NCBI GenBank assembly: GCA_035645695.1
Contig: DASQMC010000063.1
Span: 35,154-99,153 of the forward strand
DNA from: JAIVJZ01 sp035645695
GTDB taxonomy: Bacteria; Acidobacteriota; Blastocatellia; Pyrinomonadales; Pyrinomonadaceae
DNA length: 64,000 nucleotides
Direction of reading: 5' to 3'
In this document: piece after piece, positions 35,644 through 43,171 of the stretch
Layout: each line of letters opens with the position of its first letter
How positions within the stretch are numbered: the stretch's first letter is position 1
Notes under the pieces: model-generated
Told to the model about the DNA's origin: nothing
The model's input: only the letters and a program-made list of their open reading frames with translations
Database searches by the model: none
Position numbers and translations under genes: made by a program

Positions 35644-37934
35644 ACAATCTTCGTCTGCACAAACTCGCTCTCGTCTTCACACTGCTTTTGACCTCGACCG
35701 GCGCGCGCGCGCAGGAAGAGGCGCGCGCCGTGTGGCAGGTCTTGCGCTTCGACGTGACCGCCACGCTCCCCGCCCCGGCCACCCCCGACCGCGCTCTCGC
35801 GGCGCGCGCAACCCTGTCGGCGCGAAACGTCGGCACAAGCGCGGGGCGTAGTTTGACTCTGCGTCTCAACTCCGCTGCGGAGATCAAATCGGCGACCGTC
35901 GGCGACGCTTCCGCGCAATATTTCGCGCGGGCGGAATCGCGCACAGGGTTGCAGCAGGTGTCCGTGACGCTACCCGCCTCAGTCGCGCCCGGCTCCGCCG
36001 TCAACGTCACGCTGGATTATCGCCTGCCGATTTCCGCCAACACGGGGTTGGCCGCCGTCTCGCCCGAAGGCGCGCAGTTTCTCCCGCTCTCCGGTTGGTA
36101 CCCGTCGCCGAACTCGCCTTTCTCCGCGCGCGGGGCCGATACCGCTCCCGTGCGTTTGACGGTCAACGCGGCGGGCGGCGAACAGGTGATCGCTCCCGGC
36201 ACGGCCACGGGTGCGACCTTTGAACAAAAACTTTCGGTGCAGCCGTTTTTCCTGACGGGCAAGTGGGACGCGGTCGAAGGCGCGAACGAGGCGCGCGGCG
36301 TGACGGCGCACCTCCCGCGCGGCGCGACCGCCGACGAGCGCAAACGCGCCGAGACACTCATCGCGCTCGCCTCCTCGGCGCGCGGTTTTTACTCGAACCT
36401 GTTCGGCGCGCTACCCGAAACTCCGATCCGCCTCGTCGCCGTCACGCGCGGCGCGGGCTTTGATCTCGGCGGCACGATCCTGCTCGACGCGGCGGCGTTT
36501 CGTCGCGCCAAAGTGGACGCCTTGACCGCGCAACTCGTCGGCGAGGCGGTCGCGCGCATGTGGTTCGGCGGCGCGACGCCCGTGCGCGGCGCGGGCGCGG
36601 GTCTCGTGCGTGAGGGTCTCGCGCGCCATCTGGCGGCGCTCTTTCTGGAAAAGGAGTTCGGGCGCGAGGCCGCCGACGCCGAACGCCTGCGCCAGCGCAT
36701 CGCCTATGCGGCCGTTGCGCGGCGCGATGCTCCGCTCTCTATCACCACGCCGCTTGAGACGACCTATTACCTCTCCGTCGCCAACAAGGGCGCGATGATC
36801 TGGCGACTCGCGGATCGCGCGCTCGGCCGCGAAGCGTTCATCACGCTGCTGCGCGAACAGCTACAAAAGAACCGCGAAGGCGAACTCACGCTCGCCGTGC
36901 TGCGCGCCGCTCTCAACGCGGCCGGAGGCGCATCTTTGAAGACCGCGCTCGACGCCGGTTTCGATCAGCCGACCGAAATAGACCTCCTCGTCGGTCTGCC
37001 GCAACTGCGCGGCGGCGAGTGGGTGTCGGCGCTCAGGAACACCGGAGCGATTGAGACGACCGTCAACGTCGTCGCCGTCACCGATGCGGGCGAGCGCGTC
37101 GTCTCTCAGGCGGTCATCCCGGCGCGCGACTTCGCCGACGTTCGTTTCAAGACCACTGCGCGCATCGTCCGTGTCGAAGTTGACCCGGAAAAAATCTACC
37201 CCCAACTCGATTACTCGAACGACGCCGCGCCGCGCTCGCCCGCGCTCGAAGAATCCCTCGAAGACGCCACGCGCCTGCTCGCCGCGGGGCAGCACGCGCA
37301 GGCCGAAACAATCGCACGCGGAATGCTCGCGTTCGCGCCGCTCATGCAGGACGCGCGCATCCTGCTCGCACGCGCACTGCTCGAACAGAACAAACTTTCC
37401 GACGCCGAGCGCGAATTTCGCGCCGCGCTCGACGACCGCCTGCCGCTGCCCGCGACGCTCGCATGGGCGCACATCGGACTCGGCGAACTCGCCCTGCGCC
37501 GGAATCAGGCGGCCGAGGCCGCGAAATTTTTCAATGAAGCGGTGCGCGCCGAAGGCGGTTATGCGCCCACGCTCGTCGCGCGCGCGGCGCGTCTGAAAGC
37601 CGAGGCCGCGCCCCCTATCGACGAGGGCGTGCGTGCCGCCGTAACTCAATTCGATCAGGTGATTCGGGGCGGTCGCAAGGCCGAACTCGAAGCGTTCCTC
37701 GTGCCCGGCGAACTCGCATCGTTCGCCAAAGGCATCATCGCCAGCCAGCCCGAACAATGGCAGACGAAACTGCTGCGCACCGAGTCGCTCGGCGCGGATC
37801 GCTTCGCCGCGGATGTTCAAATCACGGCCAGAACGCTCGGCGGCCGCGACCAGTCGGGCATGGCCGTGCTCGTCTTCGCGCGCAGCGGCAATTCGATGCG
37901 TCTCGTGGATGTTCCCATATTCGAGGTGCGCTAA
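35640..37934 (+). CDS. Exported M1-like (gluzincin) domain protein lacking zinc ligands, with TPR region
   Basis: 764 aa. Signal peptide MNNLRLHKLALVFTLLLTSTGARAQ, then a beta-sandwich like the M1 N-domain, then a helical domain where the expected HELAHQWFG is VGEAVARMWFGG (near residue 299): the Glu and WFG remain but both zinc histidines are lost, so it should not be a zinc peptidase. A beta domain follows and then TPR-like repeats (about 535-660). It is locked between kdsA (4-nt overlap) and kdsC (7-nt gap), which points to an envelope role (inference). Confidence 0.75.
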   Translation: MNNLRLHKLALVFTLLLTSTGARAQEEARAVWQVLRFDVTATLPAPATPDRALAARATLSARNVGTSAGRSLTLRLNSAAEIKSATVGDASAQYFARAESRTGLQQVSVTLPASVAPGSAVNVTLDYRLPISANTGLAAVSPEGAQFLPLSGWYPSPNSPFSARGADTAPVRLTVNAAGGEQVIAPGTATGATFEQKLSVQPFFLTGKWDAVEGANEARGVTAHLPRGATADERKRAETLIALASSARGFYSNLFGALPETPIRLVAVTRGAGFDLGGTILLDAAAFRRAKVDALTAQLVGEAVARMWFGGATPVRGAGAGLVREGLARHLAALFLEKEFGREAADAERLRQRIAYAAVARRDAPLSITTPLETTYYLSVANKGAMIWRLADRALGREAFITLLREQLQKNREGELTLAVLRAALNAAGGASLKTALDAGFDQPTEIDLLVGLPQLRGGEWVSALRNTGAIETTVNVVAVTDAGERVVSQAVIPARDFADVRFKTTARIVRVEVDPEKIYPQLDYSNDAAPRSPALEESLEDATRLLAAGQHAQAETIARGMLAFAPLMQDARILLARALLEQNKLSDAEREFRAALDDRLPLPATLAWAHIGLGELALRRNQAAEAAKFFNEAVRAEGGYAPTLVARAARLKAEAAPPIDEGVRAAVTQFDQVIRGGRKAELEAFLVPGELASFAKGIIASQPEQWQTKLLRTESLGADRFAADVQITARTLGGRDQSGMAVLVFARSGNSMRLVDVPIFEVR

Positions 37935-37941
37935 AAAAACA

Positions 37942-38490
37942 ATGGAAAGGGAAGACTTGAAGAACGTGGAACAACGCGCCGCGCGCGTCAAGCTGCTCCT
38001 GCTGGACTGCGACGGCGTGCTCACGGACGGGCGCATCACGCTGCTCGAAAACGGCGACGAGGAAAAGAGTTTTCACACGCGCGACGGGCACGGCCTCGTG
38101 CTCCTGCATCGCGCCGGGTTGCGTTCGGGCATCATCTCCGGCCGCACATCCTCCGCCGTCGAACGTCGCGCGCGCGATCTGGGCATCTCCTACGTGCGGC
38201 AGGGAACGTGGGACAAGATCAAAGATTTCGCGGAGGTGCTGGCCGCCGCCGGAGTCGAAGCGGGCGAGGCGGCCTATGTCGGCGACGACGTGACGGACAT
38301 CCCTCTGATGATCCGCTCGGGCTTTGGCGTCGCCGTCGCCGATGCTACGGCCGACACGCGCGCCGCCGCGCATTACACCACAAGTCTCCCCGGAGGCTTC
38401 GGCGCGGTTCGCGAAGTTTGCGAACTGATCCTCAAAGCTCAAGGCCGCTGGCCTGAACTCATGCAGAGATACACGAAAAGTGACGAGTGA
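37942..38490 (+). CDS. kdsC: Kdo8P phosphatase (HAD, KdsC type)
   Basis: Removes phosphate from Kdo-8-phosphate. 182 aa, the usual KdsC length without a cap domain. Motifs: LLLLDCDGVLTDGRI (Asp22, Asp24), HTRDGHGLVLLHRAGLRSGIISGRTSSAVERRA, YVRQGTWDKIKDFAEVL and YVGDDVTDIPLMIRSGFGVAVADA. The last codons KSDE-stop (AGT GAC GAG TGA) are themselves part of the GTGAC heptad arm that follows. Confidence 0.94.
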   Translation: MEREDLKNVEQRAARVKLLLLDCDGVLTDGRITLLENGDEEKSFHTRDGHGLVLLHRAGLRSGIISGRTSSAVERRARDLGISYVRQGTWDKIKDFAEVLAAAGVEAGEAAYVGDDVTDIPLMIRSGFGVAVADATADTRAAAHYTTSLPGGFGAVREVCELILKAQGRWPELMQRYTKSDE

Positions 38491-38565
38491 CAGGTGACGG
38501 GTGACAGGTTAAAACAAACGCTTGTCTTTAACCTGTCACCCGTCACCTGTCACCTGTCACTTTTT
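38476..38565. repeat. GTGACAG/GTGACGG heptad hairpin after kdsC
   Basis: Left arm 38476-38513 and right arm 38527-38565 pair over about 38 nt with two mismatches, around a 13-nt loop. Units are GTGACGA, GTGACAG, GTGACGG, GTGACAG, then GTTAAA. The right arm ends in TTTTT, so on the plus strand it also looks like an intrinsic terminator. The kdsC stop codon lies inside the left arm. Confidence 0.93.
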
Positions 38566-38581
38566 CACGGAGTGAAAAATT

Positions 38582-38962
38582 ATGACCGTTGAGCGACCGT
38601 CAATTTTGTACGTCGAGGACACGCAGGACACGCGTTTTCTGGTGGAGTGGAGTTTGAAGCAGGAGGGCTTCGACGTGACCGCCGTGCAGACGGCCGAAGA
38701 GGGGCTGACGCACGCGCATGAAAACTCTTACGCGCTGATTCTCCTCGACATCGGCCTGACCGACATGGACGGCCTCAGCCTCTGCCGTGAGATTCGCAAC
38801 TTCGACGCCGATACGCCGATCCTTTTCTTCACCGCTTATGCCCCGCTGCTCGATCACGAGGAGGCGCGGCGCGCGGGCGCGCAAGGGTGCCTGCGCAAAC
38901 CCGAAGATACCGCCCGCCTCGTGCCCGCCATCCGCACGCTGCTCGGACAAGCCGAAGGCTAA
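38582..38962 (+). CDS. Single-domain response regulator
   Basis: 126 aa receiver domain only: VEDTQDTRFLVEWSLKQEGF at the start, phospho-acceptor Asp56 in LILLDIGLTDMDG, the FFTAYAP threonine, and the CLRKPED lysine. There is no output domain and no adjacent kinase. A GGAG precedes the ATG, unlike other genes that follow heptad hairpins. Confidence 0.93.
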   Translation: MTVERPSILYVEDTQDTRFLVEWSLKQEGFDVTAVQTAEEGLTHAHENSYALILLDIGLTDMDGLSLCREIRNFDADTPILFFTAYAPLLDHEEARRAGAQGCLRKPEDTARLVPAIRTLLGQAEG

Positions 38963-39046
38963 ACCGCGCTTCCGCGCCCTCTCGATGACCCGGCGGCGCA
39001 CACGCGCCCGCCCGCAGCATAACCCCCTGCCGATCCCTCTCGCCCG

Positions 39047-40012
39047 TCAACGCTTTTTTACCTTCGCCGTAAGTTTGCGCGCGGCGCGGGCGCGCGGTTT
39101 GCGCGGCTTGTTCGCCTCCGCCTCGGCGGCTAAATTTTCGCGGCAGAGATTGATGAACATTTGCATGACGGGCGATTGATAAACGCCCGACAGGTAGGCG
39201 AAACCGAGTTCCGAGTTGATCTGCGCGCCCTCGATCCACCAGCGCACGAGCCGCCCCCCGGCGATCTCATCCAGGGCCGAACGCACCGGCACGATGCCGA
39301 CGCCCATCCCGGATTCCACCATACGCTTGATCGAAGTCAGGCGGCTCAACTCCATCGCCACGACCGGGCGCAAGCCCGCCTCCGCGAAGAAGCCGTCAAT
39401 CAAACGGCGCGTGTTGCCGCCGCGTTCGCCGAGTATGAGTTTCTGCCCCGCCAACTCGAACGCGCTGATGACGCGCTTGTGCGCGAGCGGGTGATCGGGA
39501 TTCGCAATCGCGATCAACTCGTCCTTCAACAGCAACTCGGTCTGCACGCCCCGCGCCTCCACCGGCAGCGAGATGAAGGCGATGTCCAACTCGCCCGAGG
39601 TGATCTGCTTGACGAGCGCCTCGCTCGTACCCGACGTAACCGTCACCTCGACGTTCTCGCGGCGCGCCCGCAGTTCTTTCAAGATCGACGGCAGTTGATC
39701 CGAACTGAACATCGCCGATGCGCTGCCGAGACGCAGACGCCCGTGCGCCGTGCCCGACAGTTCCGCCAGTTCGGCGAGCGCGCCGTCGTGTTCGCGCAGG
39801 ATGCGGCGGGCGCGTTCGAGCAGCAATTCCCCTGCGTGCGTGAGCACGCAGCGGCGCGGCGTGCGCACGAAGAGAAGCGTGCCCGTCTCTAATTCGAGTT
39901 GGCGAATCTGCATGCTGATGGCCGCCTGCGTGACGTGGACGCGGGCGGCGGCGGCGGTGAACGTGCGTGTTTCGGCGATGGCCGCCAAAGCTCTGAGTTG
40001 TCGTATCTCCAT
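39047..40012 (-). CDS. LysR-family transcriptional regulator
   Basis: 321 aa. N-terminal winged HTH (EIRQLRALAAIAETRTFTAAAARVHVTQAAISMQIRQLE) and two-lobed effector domain (LRLGSASAMFSSDQLPSILKELRAR ... ELIAIANPDHPLAHK ... MVESGMGVGIVPVRSAL). It ends in an unusual basic tail (KPRKPRARAARKLTAKVKKR) that may add DNA affinity. It diverges from the amino-sugar kinase and murQ, so it probably controls that locus. Confidence 0.92.
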   Translation of the reverse strand: MEIRQLRALAAIAETRTFTAAAARVHVTQAAISMQIRQLELETGTLLFVRTPRRCVLTHAGELLLERARRILREHDGALAELAELSGTAHGRLRLGSASAMFSSDQLPSILKELRARRENVEVTVTSGTSEALVKQITSGELDIAFISLPVEARGVQTELLLKDELIAIANPDHPLAHKRVISAFELAGQKLILGERGGNTRRLIDGFFAEAGLRPVVAMELSRLTSIKRMVESGMGVGIVPVRSALDEIAGGRLVRWWIEGAQINSELGFAYLSGVYQSPVMQMFINLCRENLAAEAEANKPRKPRARAARKLTAKVKKR

Positions 40013-40039
40013 CGGAAAAAACCTCTGTATCAGGATTGA

Positions 40040-40054
40040 TTATCAAGTAGATAA
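40040..40054. promoter_or_regulatory. Candidate LysR operator (T-N11-A palindrome)
   Basis: TTATC-AAGTA-GATAA is a perfect 5-bp inverted repeat with a 5-nt centre, and it contains the T-N11-A pattern of LysR boxes. It lies 28 nt upstream of the LysR ATG and 107 nt upstream of the kinase ATG, in an AT-rich stretch that stands out from the surrounding GC-rich DNA. Confidence 0.55.
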
Positions 40055-40160
40055 AATCTTTTAGTTTCCATTATATGTCAACTCTTTTTACAATCCGGCC
40101 ATCATAAGCGACAGGGGCGGGCATTTTGCGCCGCGCGCGAGACCCGTCCCCCGACAAACG

Positions 40161-41156
40161 ATGAAGTCCAGACGCGAACCGACAAATCTTTCCCACGCGC
40201 CCACCGGCCTGCACGCGCCGATCATCGCCCTCGGCGTGGACGGCGGCGGCACGAAGACCTTAGCCATCATCACGGATGAGGAAGGCCGCACCCTCGGCGA
40301 AGGACTCGCCGGGCCTTCCAACCCCCTGCGCGTCGGCGTGAGCAACGCGGCGGCGGCGGTGCGCGAGGCGGTTGATCGCGCATGCGCATCGGCGGATGTG
40401 CGCCTGACGGACATCGCTTCGGCCGAGATCGGGCTGGCCGGGGTTCGCCGCGCCGATTTGAAGGAGCACATGACCGTCGCCCTCAAGCGCGCGCTCGGCA
40501 TCGGCACGCTTTCAGTCGTCACGGACGCGGACATCGCGCTCTACGGCGCGACGGGCGGGAAGCCGGGGCTGGTGTTGATCGCGGGCACGGGTTCGATCTG
40601 CTGCGGGAAGAACGCGCGGCGCAAGCACGTGTGCGTGGGGGGCTGGGGGCCGCTGGCGGGCGACGAGGGCAGCGGTTCGTGGATCGCGCGGCGCGCGCTA
40701 CAGGCGGTCGCGCAGGCGACGGACGGGCGCGGCAAGGCGACGAGTTTGGGAGAGGCCGCATGCCAGTATTTCAACGTGGCGACGCCGGACGATCTCTCGC
40801 TCGCCATCTACGCGGCGAACATGACTAACGAGCGCATCGCGGGCTTCGCGCGACACGTCATCGAGGCGGCCTTCGAACGCGACCCGGTGGCGGGCGCAAT
40901 CATCACGGATGCGGGGCATGAGTTGGCCGCCGCCGCTTGTACCGTGATCAGGAAGTTGCATATCGAGCGAGAGAGTTTTCAGGTCGCCTACGTCGGCGGG
41001 GTTTTCAGCGCGCGCGAACTCGTTCTCGCCCCCTTGCAGACAGGTATCAAACGCGTCGCGCCGCGCGCCTTCCTCGCGCCGCCCCAACTCTCGCCCGCCG
41101 TCGCCGCCGCCACGATGGCGCGCGAACAGATACGACGTTTAGCCCTCGCCGGGTAA
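40161..41156 (+). CDS. BadF/BadG-type amino-sugar kinase (GlcNAc or MurNAc kinase)
   Basis: 331 aa sugar kinase of the ASKHA fold: phosphate-binding loop IIALGVDGGGTKTLAIITDEEG, LAGPSNPLRVGVSNAAAAV, VVTDADIALYGATGGKPGLVLIAGTGSICCG, and GGWGPLAGDEGSGSWIARRAL with the conserved GDEGSG. GlcNAc kinase NagK and MurK belong here. The adjacent murQ favours MurNAc 6-kinase activity, or dual GlcNAc/MurNAc use (inference). It is the first gene of the salvage locus. Confidence 0.86.
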   Translation: MKSRREPTNLSHAPTGLHAPIIALGVDGGGTKTLAIITDEEGRTLGEGLAGPSNPLRVGVSNAAAAVREAVDRACASADVRLTDIASAEIGLAGVRRADLKEHMTVALKRALGIGTLSVVTDADIALYGATGGKPGLVLIAGTGSICCGKNARRKHVCVGGWGPLAGDEGSGSWIARRALQAVAQATDGRGKATSLGEAACQYFNVATPDDLSLAIYAANMTNERIAGFARHVIEAAFERDPVAGAIITDAGHELAAAACTVIRKLHIERESFQVAYVGGVFSARELVLAPLQTGIKRVAPRAFLAPPQLSPAVAAATMAREQIRRLALAG

Positions 41157-41279
41157 GTTTCAAGTTTCAGGTTTCAGGTTTTAAGTTTCAAGACTGAGAT
41201 TCTCCGATTCTCCATTCTTAACCGGACTCTCAGGTCTTTAACTCGAAACCTGAAACCTGAAACCTGAAACCTGAAACTC
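41155..41279. repeat. GGTTTCA heptad hairpin filling the kinase-murQ gap
   Basis: The left arm (from 41155) reads AAGTTTC, AAGTTTC, AGGTTTC, AGGTTTT, AAGTTTC, AAGACTGAGA. The right arm (about 41228-41279) holds four GAAACCT units and GAAACT. The structure starts in the TAA stop of the kinase and ends at the murQ ATG, leaving no free intergenic sequence. Confidence 0.9.
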
Positions 41280-42197
41280 ATGAATGAACTTCCCGTAACC
41301 GAACAGGAGAACCCGCGCACGGCCGAGATCGGCACGTCGGGCGCGGCCGAGATCGTGCGTTTGATGAACGAAGAGGACGCGCTCGTGGCGACGGCCGTGG
41401 GACGCGTCGGCGCGGAGGTGGCGAGGGCGATTGAAGGGATCGTGGAGCGTTTAGAGAGGGGCGGTAGATTGTTTTATGTCGGCACGGGCACTTCCGGCCG
41501 GCTCGGCGTGCTCGACGCGGCGGAATGCCCTCCGACGTTCGGCGTTTCGCCGGAACTGGTGCAGGGAATCATCGCGGGCGGCTATGAGGCTTGTTATCGC
41601 GCGGTGGAAGCCTCGGAGGACGACCGCGCGGCGGGCGTGCGCGACGCGGCTGCGCGCGGCGTGACGGGCGGGGACGCGGTCGTCGGCATCGCCGCATCGG
41701 GGCGCACCCCTTACACGCTCGGGGCGGTGGAGCACGCGCGCTCGCTCGGCGCATTCACGGCGGCCGTTGCGTGCGTGCCGGAGTCGGCGCTTACGCGCGC
41801 GGCCGAGGTGGCGATAGTGCCCGTGGTCGGGCCGGAAGTGATCACGGGATCGACCAGACTCAAAGCGGGCACGGCGCAGAAGATGGTGCTCAACATGATC
41901 TCGACGGCGACCATGATCCGGCTCGGCTATGTTACCGGCAACCGCATGACGAACGTCTCGGCGCGCAACGAAAAATTGCGCGCGCGTGCGCGTCGCATCT
42001 TTCAGGCCGAGACGGGTCTCGACGAAGCGGCGGCGAGCGCCGTCTTTGAGGCGGCCGGAGACGACCTGCCGGTTGCGCTCGTGATGCAGCGGACGGGGCG
42101 CACGCGCGCCGAAGCCGAAACAGCGCTTGCCTCCGAGCGGGGCGTGGTGCGCGCGGCCATCGAACGACTTTTACACGACGGGGCTCATTTGACGTAG
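41280..42197 (+). CDS. murQ: N-acetylmuramic acid 6-phosphate etherase
   Basis: Cleaves the lactyl ether of MurNAc-6-phosphate to give GlcNAc-6-phosphate and D-lactate. 305 aa. SIS domain with GGRLFYVGTGTSGRLGVLDAAECPPTFG; Glu82 corresponds to the catalytic glutamate (Glu83 in E. coli). Also VVGIAASGRTPYTLGAVEHAR, TGSTRLKAGTAQKMVLNMISTATMIRLG, GNRMTNVSARNEKLRARA and a C-terminal UBA-like helix region. There is no Shine-Dalgarno; the start follows a hairpin arm directly. Confidence 0.96.
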   Translation: MNELPVTEQENPRTAEIGTSGAAEIVRLMNEEDALVATAVGRVGAEVARAIEGIVERLERGGRLFYVGTGTSGRLGVLDAAECPPTFGVSPELVQGIIAGGYEACYRAVEASEDDRAAGVRDAAARGVTGGDAVVGIAASGRTPYTLGAVEHARSLGAFTAAVACVPESALTRAAEVAIVPVVGPEVITGSTRLKAGTAQKMVLNMISTATMIRLGYVTGNRMTNVSARNEKLRARARRIFQAETGLDEAAASAVFEAAGDDLPVALVMQRTGRTRAEAETALASERGVVRAAIERLLHDGAHLT

Positions 42198-42270
42198 AAT
42201 CATTCCAACCCGGACTTGAGTCGAAAACCCGGAATGCTCGCGTACGAAAAATGAAACTGGCGAAGTTAAT

Positions 42271-42999
42271 ATGCCCGCTAATAAAGTGAAGGCGCACGCC
42301 GCTCTCCATCCTTCTCTCGTCGGCGTGCGCGCCGTGCTGTTCGATGTCGGCGGTACGTTGTTGCATCCGGACTGGGAGCGGCTGGCGCGGCTGGCTTCGA
42401 GCGGCGCGGGGCGCGAGTTCGTGCCTGCGGAGTTGGGTCGCAAGTTCAAGGAGATGATGTGCGCGGTGGACGCGGCGATGGGGCGGGGCGAGCCCGCGCC
42501 GGAAGATTCGAAGAAACGCAACTGGGTCTTCCGCCGCGTCTATCGCGCTCTCGAAATCGACGACGCGACGTGCGAATCCCTGAGCGAGCAATTAGACGCG
42601 ACGCACGCGGAGCGTCACCTGTGGTGCGCGCCCGACCGGGAAGCGGCGCGCGTGCTCGGCGCGTTGAAGGATGCGGGCTTGCGCCTCGCCGTCATCTCGA
42701 ACACGGAAGACGGCAGGCTCGACGAATTGCTCGAACTGGCCGAACTCAAAACGCACTTCGAGCTGTCGTTGGACTCGCACGTCGTCGGGCAGCGCAAGCC
42801 CGACCCCGGAATTTTTCACCTCGCGCTCGCGCGGCTCAACCTCGAACCGCGCGAAGCCGTTTTCATCGGCGATTCCTATGCGCACGACGCGCTCGCCGCG
42901 CTCTCCGTCGGCATGCGCGCCATCATGCTCGACCCGCTCGAACTCTACCCCGACGCCGTCTGCCCGCGCATACGCACGCTCGGCGAGTTGATCGTGTAG
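42271..42999 (+). CDS. HAD-superfamily hydrolase (subfamily IA)
   Basis: 242 aa. Motif I VRAVLFDVGGTLLHPD (only one Asp; the second position is Gly, as in several haloacid-dehalogenase-type members), motif II LRLAVISNTEDG, motif III lysine in VVGQRKPDPGIFHLAL, motif IV FIGDSYAHDALAALSVG. An alpha-helical cap lies between motifs I and II. Loss of the second motif-I Asp makes ordinary phosphatase activity uncertain. It sits inside the salvage locus, but its substrate is unknown. Confidence 0.82.
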   Translation: MPANKVKAHAALHPSLVGVRAVLFDVGGTLLHPDWERLARLASSGAGREFVPAELGRKFKEMMCAVDAAMGRGEPAPEDSKKRNWVFRRVYRALEIDDATCESLSEQLDATHAERHLWCAPDREAARVLGALKDAGLRLAVISNTEDGRLDELLELAELKTHFELSLDSHVVGQRKPDPGIFHLALARLNLEPREAVFIGDSYAHDALAALSVGMRAIMLDPLELYPDAVCPRIRTLGELIV

Positions 43000-43171
43000 A
43001 ACCGGCGTGCGGCATCGGCGTCGCCGCGCGTCACACATTGATTGCTGAATTTGGATTTCCGAATTTGTTTGCCCGTTGCGAAGGACGGCAGGCCGCGTTT
43101 GACTCGCGGCGGAATTGAGCGTAGAAGCAGTGGCAGCATTCCTCCTTTAACCGGAAAGTCGAGACTTGATC

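Noticed and set aside
43000..43171. Possible gene or third cassette site before the TPR gene
   Set aside because: No frame, no ATGCAACCC-type element and no GTTRRRY pair were found; plain intergenic sequence.
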